Counted from the stretch's first letter, positions 40,961 through 50,649 are shown. The stretch: 64,000 nt of DNA from Rhodovulum sp. P5 (GCF_002079305.1 NZ_CP015039.1:3519501-3583500); one strand, 5' to 3'. Notes: a model not told the origin generated them from the letters alone. Translations and numbers: made by a program.

Positions 40961-42854
40961 TCAAGTTCACCAGTAAAACGCGTAAGTGATTGATATCGTT
41001 ATGGCGAGATTGGCCAAAATGTAACTACGCGAGGGTGATCAGGCGGGTTTTGGCAGGTTCAGGGTGTCGAAGAGGTCCAGTTGTTCGGGGGTCGGGGTGG
41101 TGAGGCCGTCGAGCTTTCGGTCGGCGATCCGGGCTTCGTGGCGGTGGATGCGCGCGAGCATGTCGAGGGCGGTTCGTGGGCTGGCGTCATGTCCTTTTGC
41201 CTTCAGCCGCATGCGCATGACGCGGTAGAGGACGAGGGCGAGAAAGCAGATCAGCGCGTGGGCGCGGATGCGGTCGGGCAGCCGATGGTGGACGGGGGCG
41301 ATCTCGATATCGGATTTCAGGACGCGGAAGCCGCGTTCGATATCGGCCAGCGACTTGTAGCGGGTCACGGTTGCGGTCGGCGTCAGGTCGGGGGCATTGG
41401 TCAGCAGGGCGAGCTTGCCGTCGAAGAGTTCGGCTCGGGCGACGGCGTCTTCGTCGATGCTGTAGCTGAACCGGTCGGCCTGCAGGTCTGCCTTGAGGAA
41501 CCGGGTCAGTTCGGCCTCGGCCACGGCGCGCGTGAAGCGGCTATAGGCGCCGCGGTCGGAGGCGCGGCGGCCCCGCGCCGTCTGGCCGTCGTCTTGCGCA
41601 TCGAGCTTGGCGACCATCTTTTCGGCCTGGGCTTCAAGTTCGGCGATGCGGGCGCGACGTCGTTCGGATTGGTCGGCGGCTCGAACGGGATCATGGGCGA
41701 CGATCAGGCGATGGCCGGCAAAATTGCTTTCCGCCAGGCCGCCTTCGTCGAAGGCAAGGCCCCGAAAGGTCTCGACCAGATCGGCATAGCGACGGGCGGG
41801 GACGGCGAGGATGAACTCCAGCTTGCGGTCGTCCTGATCGGCCAGGGCGGTCAGTTCGTCGATGTTTTCAAGGCTGAGCAGGCCACGGTCGGCGACCAGG
41901 ATGACACGCTGCACGGGAAACCGCTGCAACACCGTCTGCAGCATGCCCTGCAGGGTTTTCGTCTCCCCGACATTGCCGGGGTGGACCGTGTGCATGAGCG
42001 GCAGGCCGTCGGCGGTTTGCACGACGCCGAGCACGAATTGCCGGGCGATGCCACCGGTTTCCTTGTTCATGCCATAGGCGCGGAGGTCGTCGTCAACCTC
42101 TCCGTCGCCATGGATGCGCACCGTGGTCAGGTCGTAGAAGACCACGGCCAGGTCCCGATCGACCAGCGGACGGATTTGTCTGGCCAGTTCCATCTCGACC
42201 CGCTCGGCATGGTCCATCAGCGCATCCATGGCGCGGAGCAGATGTTGATGCGTGACGGTGTCCGGCATCGCGGGCATGGCGACCGTTTCCAGCCAGCGCA
42301 GGCAGCCCAGCTTGCTTGTGGGGTCGCACAACCGATTGAACACCATGGCGCGGACCAGCGCCTCCACGTCGACTTTCCGCTTGCCGGAACGCAGCGCACG
42401 GCCGAGGGCATGATCGAAACCAAGGTCCTTCCACAACTCGTGCAGGGCAAAGACGTCGCCATAGCTGCGCGCCGCCTCGTAGGTGATCTCGGCCTTCTCG
42501 GGCTCGACCCGACCCGCGGCGCGACTGAGCCCCCGGATCAGCGCATCGAGCTGGCCATCCTTCATCCCGTCCACGCGCCCCAGATTGGCCACGACGCGCA
42601 GCCGGGGCTTGCCCGCCTCGTTACGGAAGGACTCGACAATCTGCAGATAGCGACGCCCGCCGCTCTCGGTGATGCGCGTGAACATGGCATGCAGGATATC
42701 GCACGTTTGGGCGCATTCATAGGGTCTTAAACATCATAACGTGTAACTACACGACTTCGGCCGAACTGCCCACCTCGCGCGCCTTAAGCTATTGAAATCC
42801 CATACCTGCGCTGAACGCGCTCACGCAGATTCCCCCGGATTTTGTCGAAGTTCG
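40961..42854 (-). mobile_element. IS1634-family insertion sequence, copy B (inverted)
   Basis: It is the same 1894-bp element as copy A with a few base differences, in the opposite orientation. The flanks are CCTTTCAC (40953-40960) on the left and GCGCCCCC on the right. The left octamer is identical to that left of copy A, but in an orientation that does not form a normal target duplication with it. The right end sits inside trbB. Confidence 0.85.
41039..42685 (-). CDS. IS1634-family transposase, copy B
   Basis: The predicted protein is the same length (548 residues) as copy A and appears identical to it, with only silent base differences noticed (for example around the codons encoding SKLGCLRW). 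It is intact. Together with copy A it forms a pair of nearly identical inverted repeats of 1.9 kb around the 37.5-40.96 kb block, which homologous recombination could invert. Confidence 0.88.
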   Translation of the reverse strand: MFTRITESGGRRYLQIVESFRNEAGKPRLRVVANLGRVDGMKDGQLDALIRGLSRAAGRVEPEKAEITYEAARSYGDVFALHELWKDLGFDHALGRALRSGKRKVDVEALVRAMVFNRLCDPTSKLGCLRWLETVAMPAMPDTVTHQHLLRAMDALMDHAERVEMELARQIRPLVDRDLAVVFYDLTTVRIHGDGEVDDDLRAYGMNKETGGIARQFVLGVVQTADGLPLMHTVHPGNVGETKTLQGMLQTVLQRFPVQRVILVADRGLLSLENIDELTALADQDDRKLEFILAVPARRYADLVETFRGLAFDEGGLAESNFAGHRLIVAHDPVRAADQSERRRARIAELEAQAEKMVAKLDAQDDGQTARGRRASDRGAYSRFTRAVAEAELTRFLKADLQADRFSYSIDEDAVARAELFDGKLALLTNAPDLTPTATVTRYKSLADIERGFRVLKSDIEIAPVHHRLPDRIRAHALICFLALVLYRVMRMRLKAKGHDASPRTALDMLARIHRHEARIADRKLDGLTTPTPEQLDLFDTLNLPKPA

Positions 42855-43279
42855 GCGCCCCCAACCTCGTCGCGCTGCGCACCAAGGACGGGGTCGCCTC
42901 GCTTTCCGATCTCGTCCGCTCCTCGCTGCGTCTGCGCCCCGACCGCATTCCCATCGGCGAGGTGCGCGGGGCCGAGGCGCTGGACCTCTTGAAGGCCTGG
43001 GGCACGGGTCATCCGGGCGGCATCGGCACGATCCATGCGGGCTCGGCGCTCGGGGCCCTGCGCCGGATGGAGCAGCTCATCCAGGAGGCGGTCGTCACCG
43101 TGCCGCGCGCTCTCATCGCCGAGACCATCGATCTCATCGCCGTCCTCTCCGGGCGCGGGGCCAACCGCCACCTCGCCGAGCTCGCCTGCGTCGAGGGGCT
43201 GGGACCGGACGGCGATTACCGCATCTCCCCGGCGGCGCCGCCGACCGGGATGGAAACTGAAACAGGAGACCCTTCATGA
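42855..43279 (+). pseudogene. trbB: 3' part of trbB (VirB11-like ATPase)
   Basis: The remaining roughly 141 residues are the C-terminal part of TrbB, from APNLVALRT through SSLRLRPDRIPIGEVRGAEA (Walker B-like region) and GTGHPGGIGTIHAGSA to the end. TrbB is the hexameric traffic ATPase of the mating pore. About 190 N-terminal residues, including Walker A, are absent: the IS copy B right end lies at 42854 and no trbB 5' part is found on its other side or at copy A. The gene is therefore broken. Its stop overlaps trbC. Confidence 0.85.
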
Positions 43280-43608
43280 CCCGACCGCTTCACCGGCTGC
43301 GCGCGCAGGCCGCGCACGCCGTCACCTACGCCACCGTCACCCTGATGCTGGCCGGACCCGCCCGGGCGGCAGGCTCCTCCATGCCCTGGGAAGCGCCGCT
43401 GCAATCGATCCTCGAGTCGATCGAGGGGCCGGTCGCCAAGATCATCGCGGTGATCATCATCATCGTAACCGGCCTGACGCTGGCCTTCGGCGACACCTCC
43501 GGGGGCTTCCGCCGCCTGATCCAGATCGTCTTCGGCATCTCCATCGCCTTCGCGGCGAGTTCCTTCTTCCTGAGCTTCTTCAGCTTCGGCGGCGGGGCGC
43601 TGATCTGA
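43276..43608 (+). CDS. trbC: Conjugal pilin TrbC (VirB2-like)
   Basis: The 110-residue prepilin has a long leader (cleavage likely after ARAAG near residue 36) and two hydrophobic spans in the mature part (AKIIAVIIIIVTGLTLAFGD and LIQIVFGISIAFAASSFFLS). This is the usual layout of VirB2/TrbC pilins, which form the conjugative pilus. The start overlaps the trbB stop (ATGA), and the stop overlaps the trbD ATG. Confidence 0.88.
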   Translation: MTRPLHRLRAQAAHAVTYATVTLMLAGPARAAGSSMPWEAPLQSILESIEGPVAKIIAVIIIIVTGLTLAFGDTSGGFRRLIQIVFGISIAFAASSFFLSFFSFGGGALI

Positions 43609-43889
43609 TGGATAGCACCTTCGAGCAGTTGGCGGACGTGCCGGGCTTCAGCGTCCCGGTGCATCGTGCGCTGACCGAGCCGATCCTGCTGGCCGGTGCG
43701 CCGCGTGCCTTCGCGATCCTGAACGGAACGCTGGCCGGGGCCATCGGGCTCGGGTTGCAACTCTGGGTCGCGGGAATCGTCATCGGCCTTCTGGGCCACG
43801 TCGTGGCGGTCTGGGCCGCCCGGCGCGATCCGCTCTTCGTCGAGGTCGGGCGTCGGCACCTGCGGCTTCCCGGTCATCTCGAGGTCTGA
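43608..43889 (+). CDS. trbD: Mating-pore protein TrbD (VirB3-like)
   Basis: The 93-residue protein has a short amphipathic start (VPGFSVPVHRALTEPILLAGAPR, in pieces) and one or two spans (AILNGTLAGAIGLGLQLWV, AGIVIGLLGHVVAVWA), then ARRDPLFVEV, the TrbD/VirB3 ending. It partners with the TrbE ATPase at the inner membrane. It is translationally coupled to trbC. Confidence 0.88.
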   Translation: MDSTFEQLADVPGFSVPVHRALTEPILLAGAPRAFAILNGTLAGAIGLGLQLWVAGIVIGLLGHVVAVWAARRDPLFVEVGRRHLRLPGHLEV

Positions 43890-43899
43890 GGGCGCGCCC

Positions 43900-46380
43900 A
43901 TGATGAACCTCGCGGAATATCGGCGGAAAGGGACGCGGCTCGCGGATTACCTGCCCTGGGCGGCGCTGGTGGCGCCCGGCGTGGTGCTGAACAAGGATGG
44001 CAGCCTGCAGCGCTCGGCCCGCTTCCGGGGGCCCGATCTCGACAGCGCGGTCGCCGCCGAACTTGTGGCCGTGGCGGGCCGTAGCAACAACGCCTTCCGC
44101 CGGCTCGGCTCCGGCTGGGCGATCTTCGTCGAGGCGCAGCGCGTCCCGGCCGCCGACTATCCCGACAGCCGCTTTCCCGATCCGGCCTCGGCGCTCCTCG
44201 ATGCCGAGCGCCGCGCGGGCTTCGCCGAGCAGGGGGCGCATTTCCAGTCAGACTATCTTCTGACCTTCCTTTACCTGCCGCCAGCCGAGGAGGCCGCGCG
44301 GGCCGAGACCTGGCTCTACGAAGGCCGCGACAAGACCGGCATCGATGCGGGCGAGGTGCTGCGTGTCTTCATCGACCGCACCGACCGGGTGCTAGCGCTG
44401 TTCGACGGCATCATGCCCGAATGCCGCTGGATGGATGACAGCGAGACACTGACCTACCTGCATTCGACGATCTCGACGCAGCCGCACCGGGTCCGCGTGC
44501 CGGAAACGCCGGCCTATCTCGACGCGCTCCTGGCCGACCAACCGCTGACCGGCGGGCTCGAGCCCCGGCTGGGGAGCGCCCATCTACGCGTCCTGACCCT
44601 CTCGGGCTTCCCGACCGCCACCACGCCCGGGATCCTCGATGACCTCAACCGGTTGGCCTTTCCCTATCGCTGGGCGACCCGCGCGATCCTGATGGACAAG
44701 ATGGAGGCCGCGCGGATTGTCGCCCGCATCCGCCGCCAATGGTTCGCCAAGCGCAAATCCATCGCCGCGATCCTGAAGGAGGTGATGACCAACGAGCAAT
44801 CGGCGCTGGTCGACACCGACGCCGCAAACAAGGCCGCCGATGCCGACATGGCGCTGCAGGAACTCGGTGCCGATATCGCAGGCGAGGCCTATGTCACGGC
44901 GACGCTCATCGTCTGGGACGAGGACGCGCGCCGCGCCGACGAGAAACTCCGTCTCGTCGAGAAGGTCGTGCAGGGCCGGGACTTCACCGCCATGGTCGAA
45001 ACGGTCAACGCGGTCGATGCCTGGCTCGGCTCGCTGCCAGGACACGCCTATGCCAATGTCCGCCAGCCGCCGATCTCCACCCTGAACCTCGCCCATATGA
45101 TCCCCCTCTCCGCCGTCTGGGCCGGGGAGGAGCGGGATGCGCATTTCGACGGTCCGCCGCTGCTTTACGGCAAGACCGAGGGCGCGACGCCCTTCCGCCT
45201 CTCGCTCCACGTGGGCGACGTCGGCCACACGCTGGTCGTGGGTCCCACCGGGGCGGGCAAATCCGTGCTCCTCGCCGTCATGGCTCTGCAGTTCCGCCGC
45301 TACCCGGGCGCACAGGTCTTTGCCTTTGATTTCGGGGGCTCGATCCGCGCCGCCACCTTCGCCATGGGCGGCGACTGGCATGATCTGGGAGGCGAACTCA
45401 CGGAGGGTGCGGAAGCGACGGTCGCCCTCCAGCCGCTCGCGCGTATCGACGATCCCACCGAGCGCGGCTGGGCCGCGGGCTGGATCGGCGCGATCCTCGC
45501 CCGCGAAGGCATCGCGATCACGCCCGAGATGAAGGAGCATCTCTGGTCCGCGCTGAGCTCGCTGGCCTCCGCCCCGGTCGGCGAACGCACGATCACCGGC
45601 CTCGCCGTCCTGCTGCAATCCTCCGACCTGAAACAGGCCCTGCGCCCCTATTGCCTGGGCGGCGCCCATGGGCGGCTGCTCGATGCGGAGACCGAAGAGC
45701 TCGGCGCGGCCTCGGTCCAGGCCTTCGAGATCGAGGGGCTGGTCGGCACCGCCGCGGCGCCCGCGGTCCTCTCCTATCTCTTTCACCGGATCGGCGACCG
45801 GCTGGACGGCCGACCGACGCTTCTGATCATCGACGAGGGCTGGCTCGCGCTCGATGACCAGGGCTTCGCGGGCCAACTCCGCGAATGGCTGAAGACGCTG
45901 CGGAAAAAGAACGCCTCGGTGATCTTCGCCACCCAGTCGCTCTCCGATATCGACGCCTCGGCCATCGCGCCCGCCATCATCGAAAGCTGCCCGACCCGGC
46001 TGCTCCTCCCCAACGAACGCGCCATCGAGCCCCAGATTACCGCGATCTACCGCCGTTTCGGCCTCAATGACCGGCAGATCGAGATACTTGCCCGGGCCAC
46101 ACCCAAGCGCGACTACTACTGCCAGTCGCGGCGCGGCAACCGGCTTTTCGAGTTGGGCCTTTCGGAAGTGGGCCTCGCGCTCTGCGCGGCCTCGTCCAAG
46201 TCCGACCAGACGCTGATCGCGGAGATCCTCGCGGCGCATGGGCGCGACGGCTTCCTCGCGGCCTGGCTCGAGGCCTGCGGTGTCGGCTGGGCCGCCGAGC
46301 TGATACCCGACCTCACCAATCTCGCACCGGAGCCCGCGGCGCCGGACGCCCCGATCCCCCAAGCCCCCGAACCCGTATAG
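43900..46380 (+). CDS. trbE: Mating-pore ATPase TrbE (VirB4-like)
   Basis: The 826-residue ATPase powers pilus assembly and substrate transfer. The N-terminal CagE/TrbE/VirB domain starts NLAEYRRKGTRLADYLPWA. Walker A GPTGAGKS is at residues 448-455, Walker B is LLIIDEGWLAL, and the region ATQSLSDIDASAIAPAIIES is a VirB4 hallmark. It is intact, with the standard length, so the locus once encoded a complete system. Confidence 0.95.
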   Translation: MMNLAEYRRKGTRLADYLPWAALVAPGVVLNKDGSLQRSARFRGPDLDSAVAAELVAVAGRSNNAFRRLGSGWAIFVEAQRVPAADYPDSRFPDPASALLDAERRAGFAEQGAHFQSDYLLTFLYLPPAEEAARAETWLYEGRDKTGIDAGEVLRVFIDRTDRVLALFDGIMPECRWMDDSETLTYLHSTISTQPHRVRVPETPAYLDALLADQPLTGGLEPRLGSAHLRVLTLSGFPTATTPGILDDLNRLAFPYRWATRAILMDKMEAARIVARIRRQWFAKRKSIAAILKEVMTNEQSALVDTDAANKAADADMALQELGADIAGEAYVTATLIVWDEDARRADEKLRLVEKVVQGRDFTAMVETVNAVDAWLGSLPGHAYANVRQPPISTLNLAHMIPLSAVWAGEERDAHFDGPPLLYGKTEGATPFRLSLHVGDVGHTLVVGPTGAGKSVLLAVMALQFRRYPGAQVFAFDFGGSIRAATFAMGGDWHDLGGELTEGAEATVALQPLARIDDPTERGWAAGWIGAILAREGIAITPEMKEHLWSALSSLASAPVGERTITGLAVLLQSSDLKQALRPYCLGGAHGRLLDAETEELGAASVQAFEIEGLVGTAAAPAVLSYLFHRIGDRLDGRPTLLIIDEGWLALDDQGFAGQLREWLKTLRKKNASVIFATQSLSDIDASAIAPAIIESCPTRLLLPNERAIEPQITAIYRRFGLNDRQIEILARATPKRDYYCQSRRGNRLFELGLSEVGLALCAASSKSDQTLIAEILAAHGRDGFLAAWLEACGVGWAAELIPDLTNLAPEPAAPDAPIPQAPEPV

Positions 46381-46391
46381 GAGACCACCCC

Positions 46392-47180
46392 ATGACCCAT
46401 GCCGCCCATCGCCTGACCAAGCTCGCCAGCGCCTCCGCGGTCGCCTTGGCGCTCGCCGCCCCCATCAGCCTTTCGCCGATCTTCGCGACGCCCGCCCAGG
46501 CCTTCCTCTTCGGCGGGGGCGGGCGCATCGTCTACGATCCGCGCAATCACGCCGAGAACATCCTCTCCGCCGCCCGGGCGCTCGAGCAGATCAACAACCA
46601 GATCACTCAATTGCAGAACGAGGCGCAGATGCTGATGAACCAGGCGCGCAATCTCGCGAGCCTGCCCTATTCCTCGCTGCAAGCGCTGCAGCAGAATGTC
46701 GACCGGACCCGACAGCTCCTGTCCCAGGCGCAGAACATCGCCTTCGACGTCGCTCAGATCGACCAGGTTTTCCAGCAGGACTATGCCAATATCCCTATGG
46801 CCGCGCCCGAGGCGCAGCTTCTGGCCGATGCGCGCTCCCGATGGAAAAACACCGTCGGCGGGCTGCAGGACGCGCTGCGCGTGCAGGCGGGCGTCGTCGG
46901 CAATCTCGACGGCCAGCGCGCCGAACTCTCCGCCCTTGTCGGCGAAAGCCAATCCGCCGTCGGCGCCTTGCAGGCGACCCAGGCGGGCAACCAGCTTCTG
47001 GCCCTGCAGTCCCAGCAGATCGCCGACCTGATCGCTGTCGTGGCCGCCAATGGCCGCGCGAGCGCGCTGGTCGAGGCTGAGCGGTCCGCGGCCGCCGAAC
47101 AGGGCCGAGTCCAGCGCGAACGCTTCCTCACCCCGGGCGCGGGCTACCAGCCCGGCAATGCCCGGATGTTCAATAACTGA
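46392..47180 (+). CDS. trbJ: Mating-pore protein TrbJ (VirB5-like)
   Basis: The 262-residue protein has a signal peptide (ASAVALALAAPISLSPIF, cleavage near TPAQA), then the motif VYDPRNHAENILSAARALEQ typical of TrbJ. Long helices rich in Gln and Ala follow. VirB5-type proteins sit at the pilus tip or in the periplasm. It lies 11 bp after trbE. Confidence 0.9.
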   Translation: MTHAAHRLTKLASASAVALALAAPISLSPIFATPAQAFLFGGGGRIVYDPRNHAENILSAARALEQINNQITQLQNEAQMLMNQARNLASLPYSSLQALQQNVDRTRQLLSQAQNIAFDVAQIDQVFQQDYANIPMAAPEAQLLADARSRWKNTVGGLQDALRVQAGVVGNLDGQRAELSALVGESQSAVGALQATQAGNQLLALQSQQIADLIAVVAANGRASALVEAERSAAAEQGRVQRERFLTPGAGYQPGNARMFNN

Positions 47181-47193
47181 GGGAGGCAGGCCC

Positions 47194-47460
47194 ATGGAGG
47201 GATCCGTCCTCGCGCGCATCGCGGCCGTCGTCTTCGTCGCCATCGCGATCACCGCGGCTTTGGTGGAGATGGGCCGGGACGAGGCGGGGCAGGCGGCGCG
47301 TCCGGCCGCGCCCCTCACGCCGGAGGCCGATCCCTTGCGCGCCGAACAACGGCGGTGCCAGGAGCTGGGCGAGGCCGCGGCTTCCGATCCCGACTGCCTC
47401 GCCGTCTGGGCCGAAACCCGCGACCGCTTCCTCGGCCGCGACCGGGCCGGGGGCGAATGA
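47194..47460 (+). CDS. TrbK-like putative entry-exclusion protein
   Basis: The 88-residue protein has one N-terminal span (LARIAAVVFVAIAITAAL) and a small periplasmic domain with two cysteines (CQELG and DPDCLAVWAETRDRF), the pattern annotated as alternative TrbK in trb operons. Entry exclusion blocks uptake of a second copy of the same element. The start is supported by GAGGGAGG. It lies at the normal trbK position between trbJ and trbL. Confidence 0.75.
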   Translation: MEGSVLARIAAVVFVAIAITAALVEMGRDEAGQAARPAAPLTPEADPLRAEQRRCQELGEAAASDPDCLAVWAETRDRFLGRDRAGGE

Positions 47461-47463
47461 GCC

Positions 47464-48813
47464 ATGGGCGGCACCGGCGTCATCGACACCTTCCTCGGGG
47501 TCTTCACCTCTTACATCGACAGCGGTTTCGGGCTGCTGGGCGGCGAGGTCGCCTTCATTGCCAGCGCGCTCATCGTGATCGACGTGACGCTGGCCGCGCT
47601 CTTCTGGGTCTGGGGTGCGGATGACGACATCATCGCCCGCCTCGTGAAAAAGACCCTCTTCGTCGGCGTCTTCGCCTGGCTCATCTCGAACTGGAACAGC
47701 CTCGCGGCCATCGTTTTCGACAGTTTCGCGGGGCTGGGTCTCTTGGCCTCCGGCACCGGCTTCTCGCCCGCCGACCTCCTGCGCCCGGGCCGCGTGGCGC
47801 AGACCGGTCTCGATGCCGGGCGGCCGCTTCTGGAGTCCACCGCCGATCTCATGGGCTTCGTCGCCTTCTTCGAGAACTTCATCCAGATCGCCTGCCTGCT
47901 CTTCGCCTGGGTGCTGGTGCTCCTGGCCTTCTTCCTCCTCGCCGTGCAGCTCTTCGTGACGCTGATCGAGTTCAAGCTGACGACCCTCGCGGGCTTCGTG
48001 CTGATCCCCTTCGGCCTTTTCGGCAAGACCGCCTTCATGGCCGAGCGGGTGCTCGGCAATGTCGTTTCCTCCGGCATCAAGGTGCTGGTGCTCGCCGTGA
48101 TCATCGGCATCGGCTCGACGCTCTTCGGCCAGTTCACCGCCGGGTTCGGCGGCGTGACGCCCACGATCGACGAGGCGATGGCGATCGTTCTGGCCGCGCT
48201 GTCGCTCCTCGGTCTCGGCATCTTCGGCCCCGGCATCGCCACGGGCCTCGTTTCCGGCGGGCCGCAACTGGGCGCAGGCGCGGCCGTCGGCACCGGGCTT
48301 GCCGTGGGCGGCGCGGCCGTCGCGGCGGGTGGCGGAGCTCTGCTCGGTGCCCGCGGAGCCGGGGCGCTGGCCTCGGGCGGGGCCGCCGCCACGCGCGGAG
48401 CTGCTGCCGCCACCGGGGCAGCGTCCACCGCCTACAGCCTCGGATCCATGGGTCAGACTGGGGCCAGGGGTGTGGCCTCCGGAGTCGGCGGTGTGGCCCG
48501 GGCCGCGGGATCCGCGGCCGCATCACCCCTGCGCCGCGCCGCCGCCTCGGCCTCCGAAGCGGTCAAGGCAAGCCACGCCGATGGTGCCCGCGCGGGCTTC
48601 GCCGCCACCGGCGGTGCCTCGTCGCTCGGTAGCGGGACAGGCGCGTCGACCGCCATGTCCGCCCCGACAGGCAGTCCACCGGCCTGGGCGCGCTCGATGC
48701 GCCGCAGCCAGGCCATGAGCCACGGTGTTTCCGCCGCCACCCATGCGTTGCGGGCCGGGGACAGCCCCGGCTCAGGCACCTCCGTTTCCCTTTCCGAAAG
48801 TGACCGCCCATGA
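47464..48813 (+). CDS. trbL: Mating-pore channel protein TrbL (VirB6-like)
   Basis: The 449-residue protein has about seven membrane spans in residues 15-290 (for example IASALIVIDVTLAALFWVWG and LLAVQLFVTLIEFKLTTLAG), then a long Ala/Gly/Ser-rich low-complexity C-terminal tail, as in TrbL proteins. It forms part of the inner-membrane channel. The stop overlaps the trbF start. Confidence 0.92.
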   Translation: MGGTGVIDTFLGVFTSYIDSGFGLLGGEVAFIASALIVIDVTLAALFWVWGADDDIIARLVKKTLFVGVFAWLISNWNSLAAIVFDSFAGLGLLASGTGFSPADLLRPGRVAQTGLDAGRPLLESTADLMGFVAFFENFIQIACLLFAWVLVLLAFFLLAVQLFVTLIEFKLTTLAGFVLIPFGLFGKTAFMAERVLGNVVSSGIKVLVLAVIIGIGSTLFGQFTAGFGGVTPTIDEAMAIVLAALSLLGLGIFGPGIATGLVSGGPQLGAGAAVGTGLAVGGAAVAAGGGALLGARGAGALASGGAAATRGAAAATGAASTAYSLGSMGQTGARGVASGVGGVARAAGSAAASPLRRAAASASEAVKASHADGARAGFAATGGASSLGSGTGASTAMSAPTGSPPAWARSMRRSQAMSHGVSAATHALRAGDSPGSGTSVSLSESDRP

Positions 48814-49309
48814 GCCTCTTCAAACGCGCCGCCGCGCATTACGGCAAGACCCCGGACCCCGAGACCCCGTACCAGAAGGCCGCCCAGGTCTGGGACGAGC
48901 GCATCGGTTCCGCCCGGGTGCAGGCGAAGAACTGGCGCCTCATGGCCTTCGGCTGCCTGATCCTCGCGGGCGGGTTGGCCACGGCGCTGGTCTGGCAATC
49001 GGCGCGCGGAACCGTCGTGCCCTATGTCGTCGAGATCGACCGGCATGGTGAGGCCCGCGCCGTCGAAGCGGCCAGTGCCGGGTATCGTCCGAGCGATCCG
49101 CAGATCGCCTGGCATCTCGCCCGTTTCATCGAGGAGGTCCGGGGCCTGCCCGCCGATCCAATCGTCGTCCGACAGAACTGGCTCCGCGCCTATGAATTCA
49201 CCACCGACCGCGGCGCGCTGGCGCTGAACGACCATGCCCGGGCCAATGATCCCTTAACGCGGGTCGGCGAGGACCAGGTCTCGGTCGAGGTCTCGAGTAT
49301 CCGTCTTGA

Positions 49310-50245
49310 TCAAGCAGTTTTGGGGGTCCAAACGCGGTCTGCTTTGACGAGTGCGTTTGCGGTTTCGATCAGCTTGCGCATGATCGCGACGATGGCGACT
49401 TTTGCGGGTTTGCCAGCCGCGCGCAGGGCGTCGTATTTTGCCTTCAGATCCGGGTTGTATCGCATTGCCACAAGCGCCGGCATGTAGAGGGCATCGCGCA
49501 AGGGTTTGCGTCCGCCGCAGATGAAGGACCTGCCCTTCCACTGCCCTGAATCGCGATTGTAGGGCACCACGCCCGCAAGGCTGCCCACCTGGCGGCGGTC
49601 CAGCGTCCCGATCTCGGGCAGGTAGGTCACGATTGCGGCGCTGGCGACGCTTCCCAGACCGGGAATGGAGGTGACGATCTCGCGGCGCCGCGCGGTGGTT
49701 TTGTCGGCCTGGATCAGGGCATCGATTTCCCGGTCAAGCTCGGCAATGTGCTTTTCCACCAAGGCCAGACGCGCTTTCGTCTGGCGCTTCAACACTGTGT
49801 TCGTTTGCACATATGCGCGGTTTTTCAAGCGCGTGCGGTCCTTGATCAGGGCCGTGCGCGCAACCTGCAGGTCTTTGAGAACACGTGTTGTTTTCGCAAC
49901 CGGAGTGTCCGGTTCCAGCTCCAGGGCCACCCCCATGCGGGCCAGGCCTTGCGCATCCAACGCATCGGTCTTGGCCCGTGTGCCACAGGCCTCGGCGAAC
50001 CGGCGCGCCTGCAGCGGGTTGACCTTTACCAGGGGAAGCCTGTCGCAAAACCGCTCTTCGAAAGCGCGATGATACGGGCCGGTGGGTTCGTACACCACAC
50101 GGGCGATGGGCGCCTTGCCCAGCCATTCTTCAAACGCCCGAAATCCGCTGGTCGAGGTGTCAAAACGCGTCGCAGCGCCGCGTTCTGCGTCGAAAACATC
50201 CAGATGGGATTTCGAAATGTCCACGCCGATGGTATGGTCTGTCAT
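49310..50245 (-). CDS. IS110-family transposase (DEDD recombinase)
   Basis: The roughly 311-residue protein has the N-terminal RuvC-like DEDD domain (TIGVDISKSHLDVFDAE, then VVYEPTGPYHRAFEE, and AKTDALDAQGLARMG) and the C-terminal transposase_20 domain with the catalytic serine region (SIPGLGSVASAAIVTYLPEI, then SGQWKGRSFICGGRKPLRDAL). IS110 recombinases are guided by an RNA made from their own non-coding end. A GTG at 50254 is an alternative start. It is intact. Confidence 0.92.
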   Translation of the reverse strand: MTDHTIGVDISKSHLDVFDAERGAATRFDTSTSGFRAFEEWLGKAPIARVVYEPTGPYHRAFEERFCDRLPLVKVNPLQARRFAEACGTRAKTDALDAQGLARMGVALELEPDTPVAKTTRVLKDLQVARTALIKDRTRLKNRAYVQTNTVLKRQTKARLALVEKHIAELDREIDALIQADKTTARRREIVTSIPGLGSVASAAIVTYLPEIGTLDRRQVGSLAGVVPYNRDSGQWKGRSFICGGRKPLRDALYMPALVAMRYNPDLKAKYDALRAAGKPAKVAIVAIMRKLIETANALVKADRVWTPKTA

Positions 50246-50455
50246 CTTCTCCACGTCCTATGCTTGTCATGCGTGCAGCCACACGCGTATCCGTTCAGGC
50301 CCAGGGGGAAGACGGCGGTCGATCAAACTCGAGAACGGTCCTTCAAAAGACCCAGCACCTTACGATCCAACCGCCGCCACTGCACGCCATAAATGGCGTG
50401 GCGTGCAGTGGCCTCCAATCCTTCGGAAGCCTGCGGTTTTGATAAGACAAGCGTC
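50246..50455 (-). ncRNA. Candidate bridge RNA region of the IS110 element
   Basis: The 210-bp non-coding end upstream of the transposase contains a perfect 13-bp inverted repeat (GCCACTGCACGCC at 50376-50388 and GGCGTGCAGTGGC at 50400-50412) with an 11-base loop. In the IS110 subgroup this end encodes the bridge RNA whose loops base-pair with target and donor DNA. Position and structure fit; the exact RNA ends and guide loops were not worked out. Confidence 0.5.
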
Positions 50456-50649
50456 ATCCGCGCCTCGCCCGACAGTTTCCGGGTCGCCTGGTCCGAGCGG
50501 CACTACGAGAACGGGCAGCTCGCCCGCACCGAACGCTGGACCGCGATCCTGACCATCGTGATCGACCCGCCGCGCACGGCCGAGCGCCTGCGCGCAAACC
50601 CCCTCGGCATCTATGTAAACGCGATCAACTGGTCGCGGGAGATGAGCCA

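Larger units (their letters stand above)
49304..50455 (-). mobile_element. IS110-family insertion sequence in trbF
   Basis: The element is about 1152 bp, bounded by ATCCG on both sides (49299-49303 and 50456-50460). It has no inverted terminal repeats, as expected for IS110. A long non-coding part (about 210 bp) lies upstream of the transposase and only a few bases downstream, the layout of the IS110 subgroup. Confidence 0.85.
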
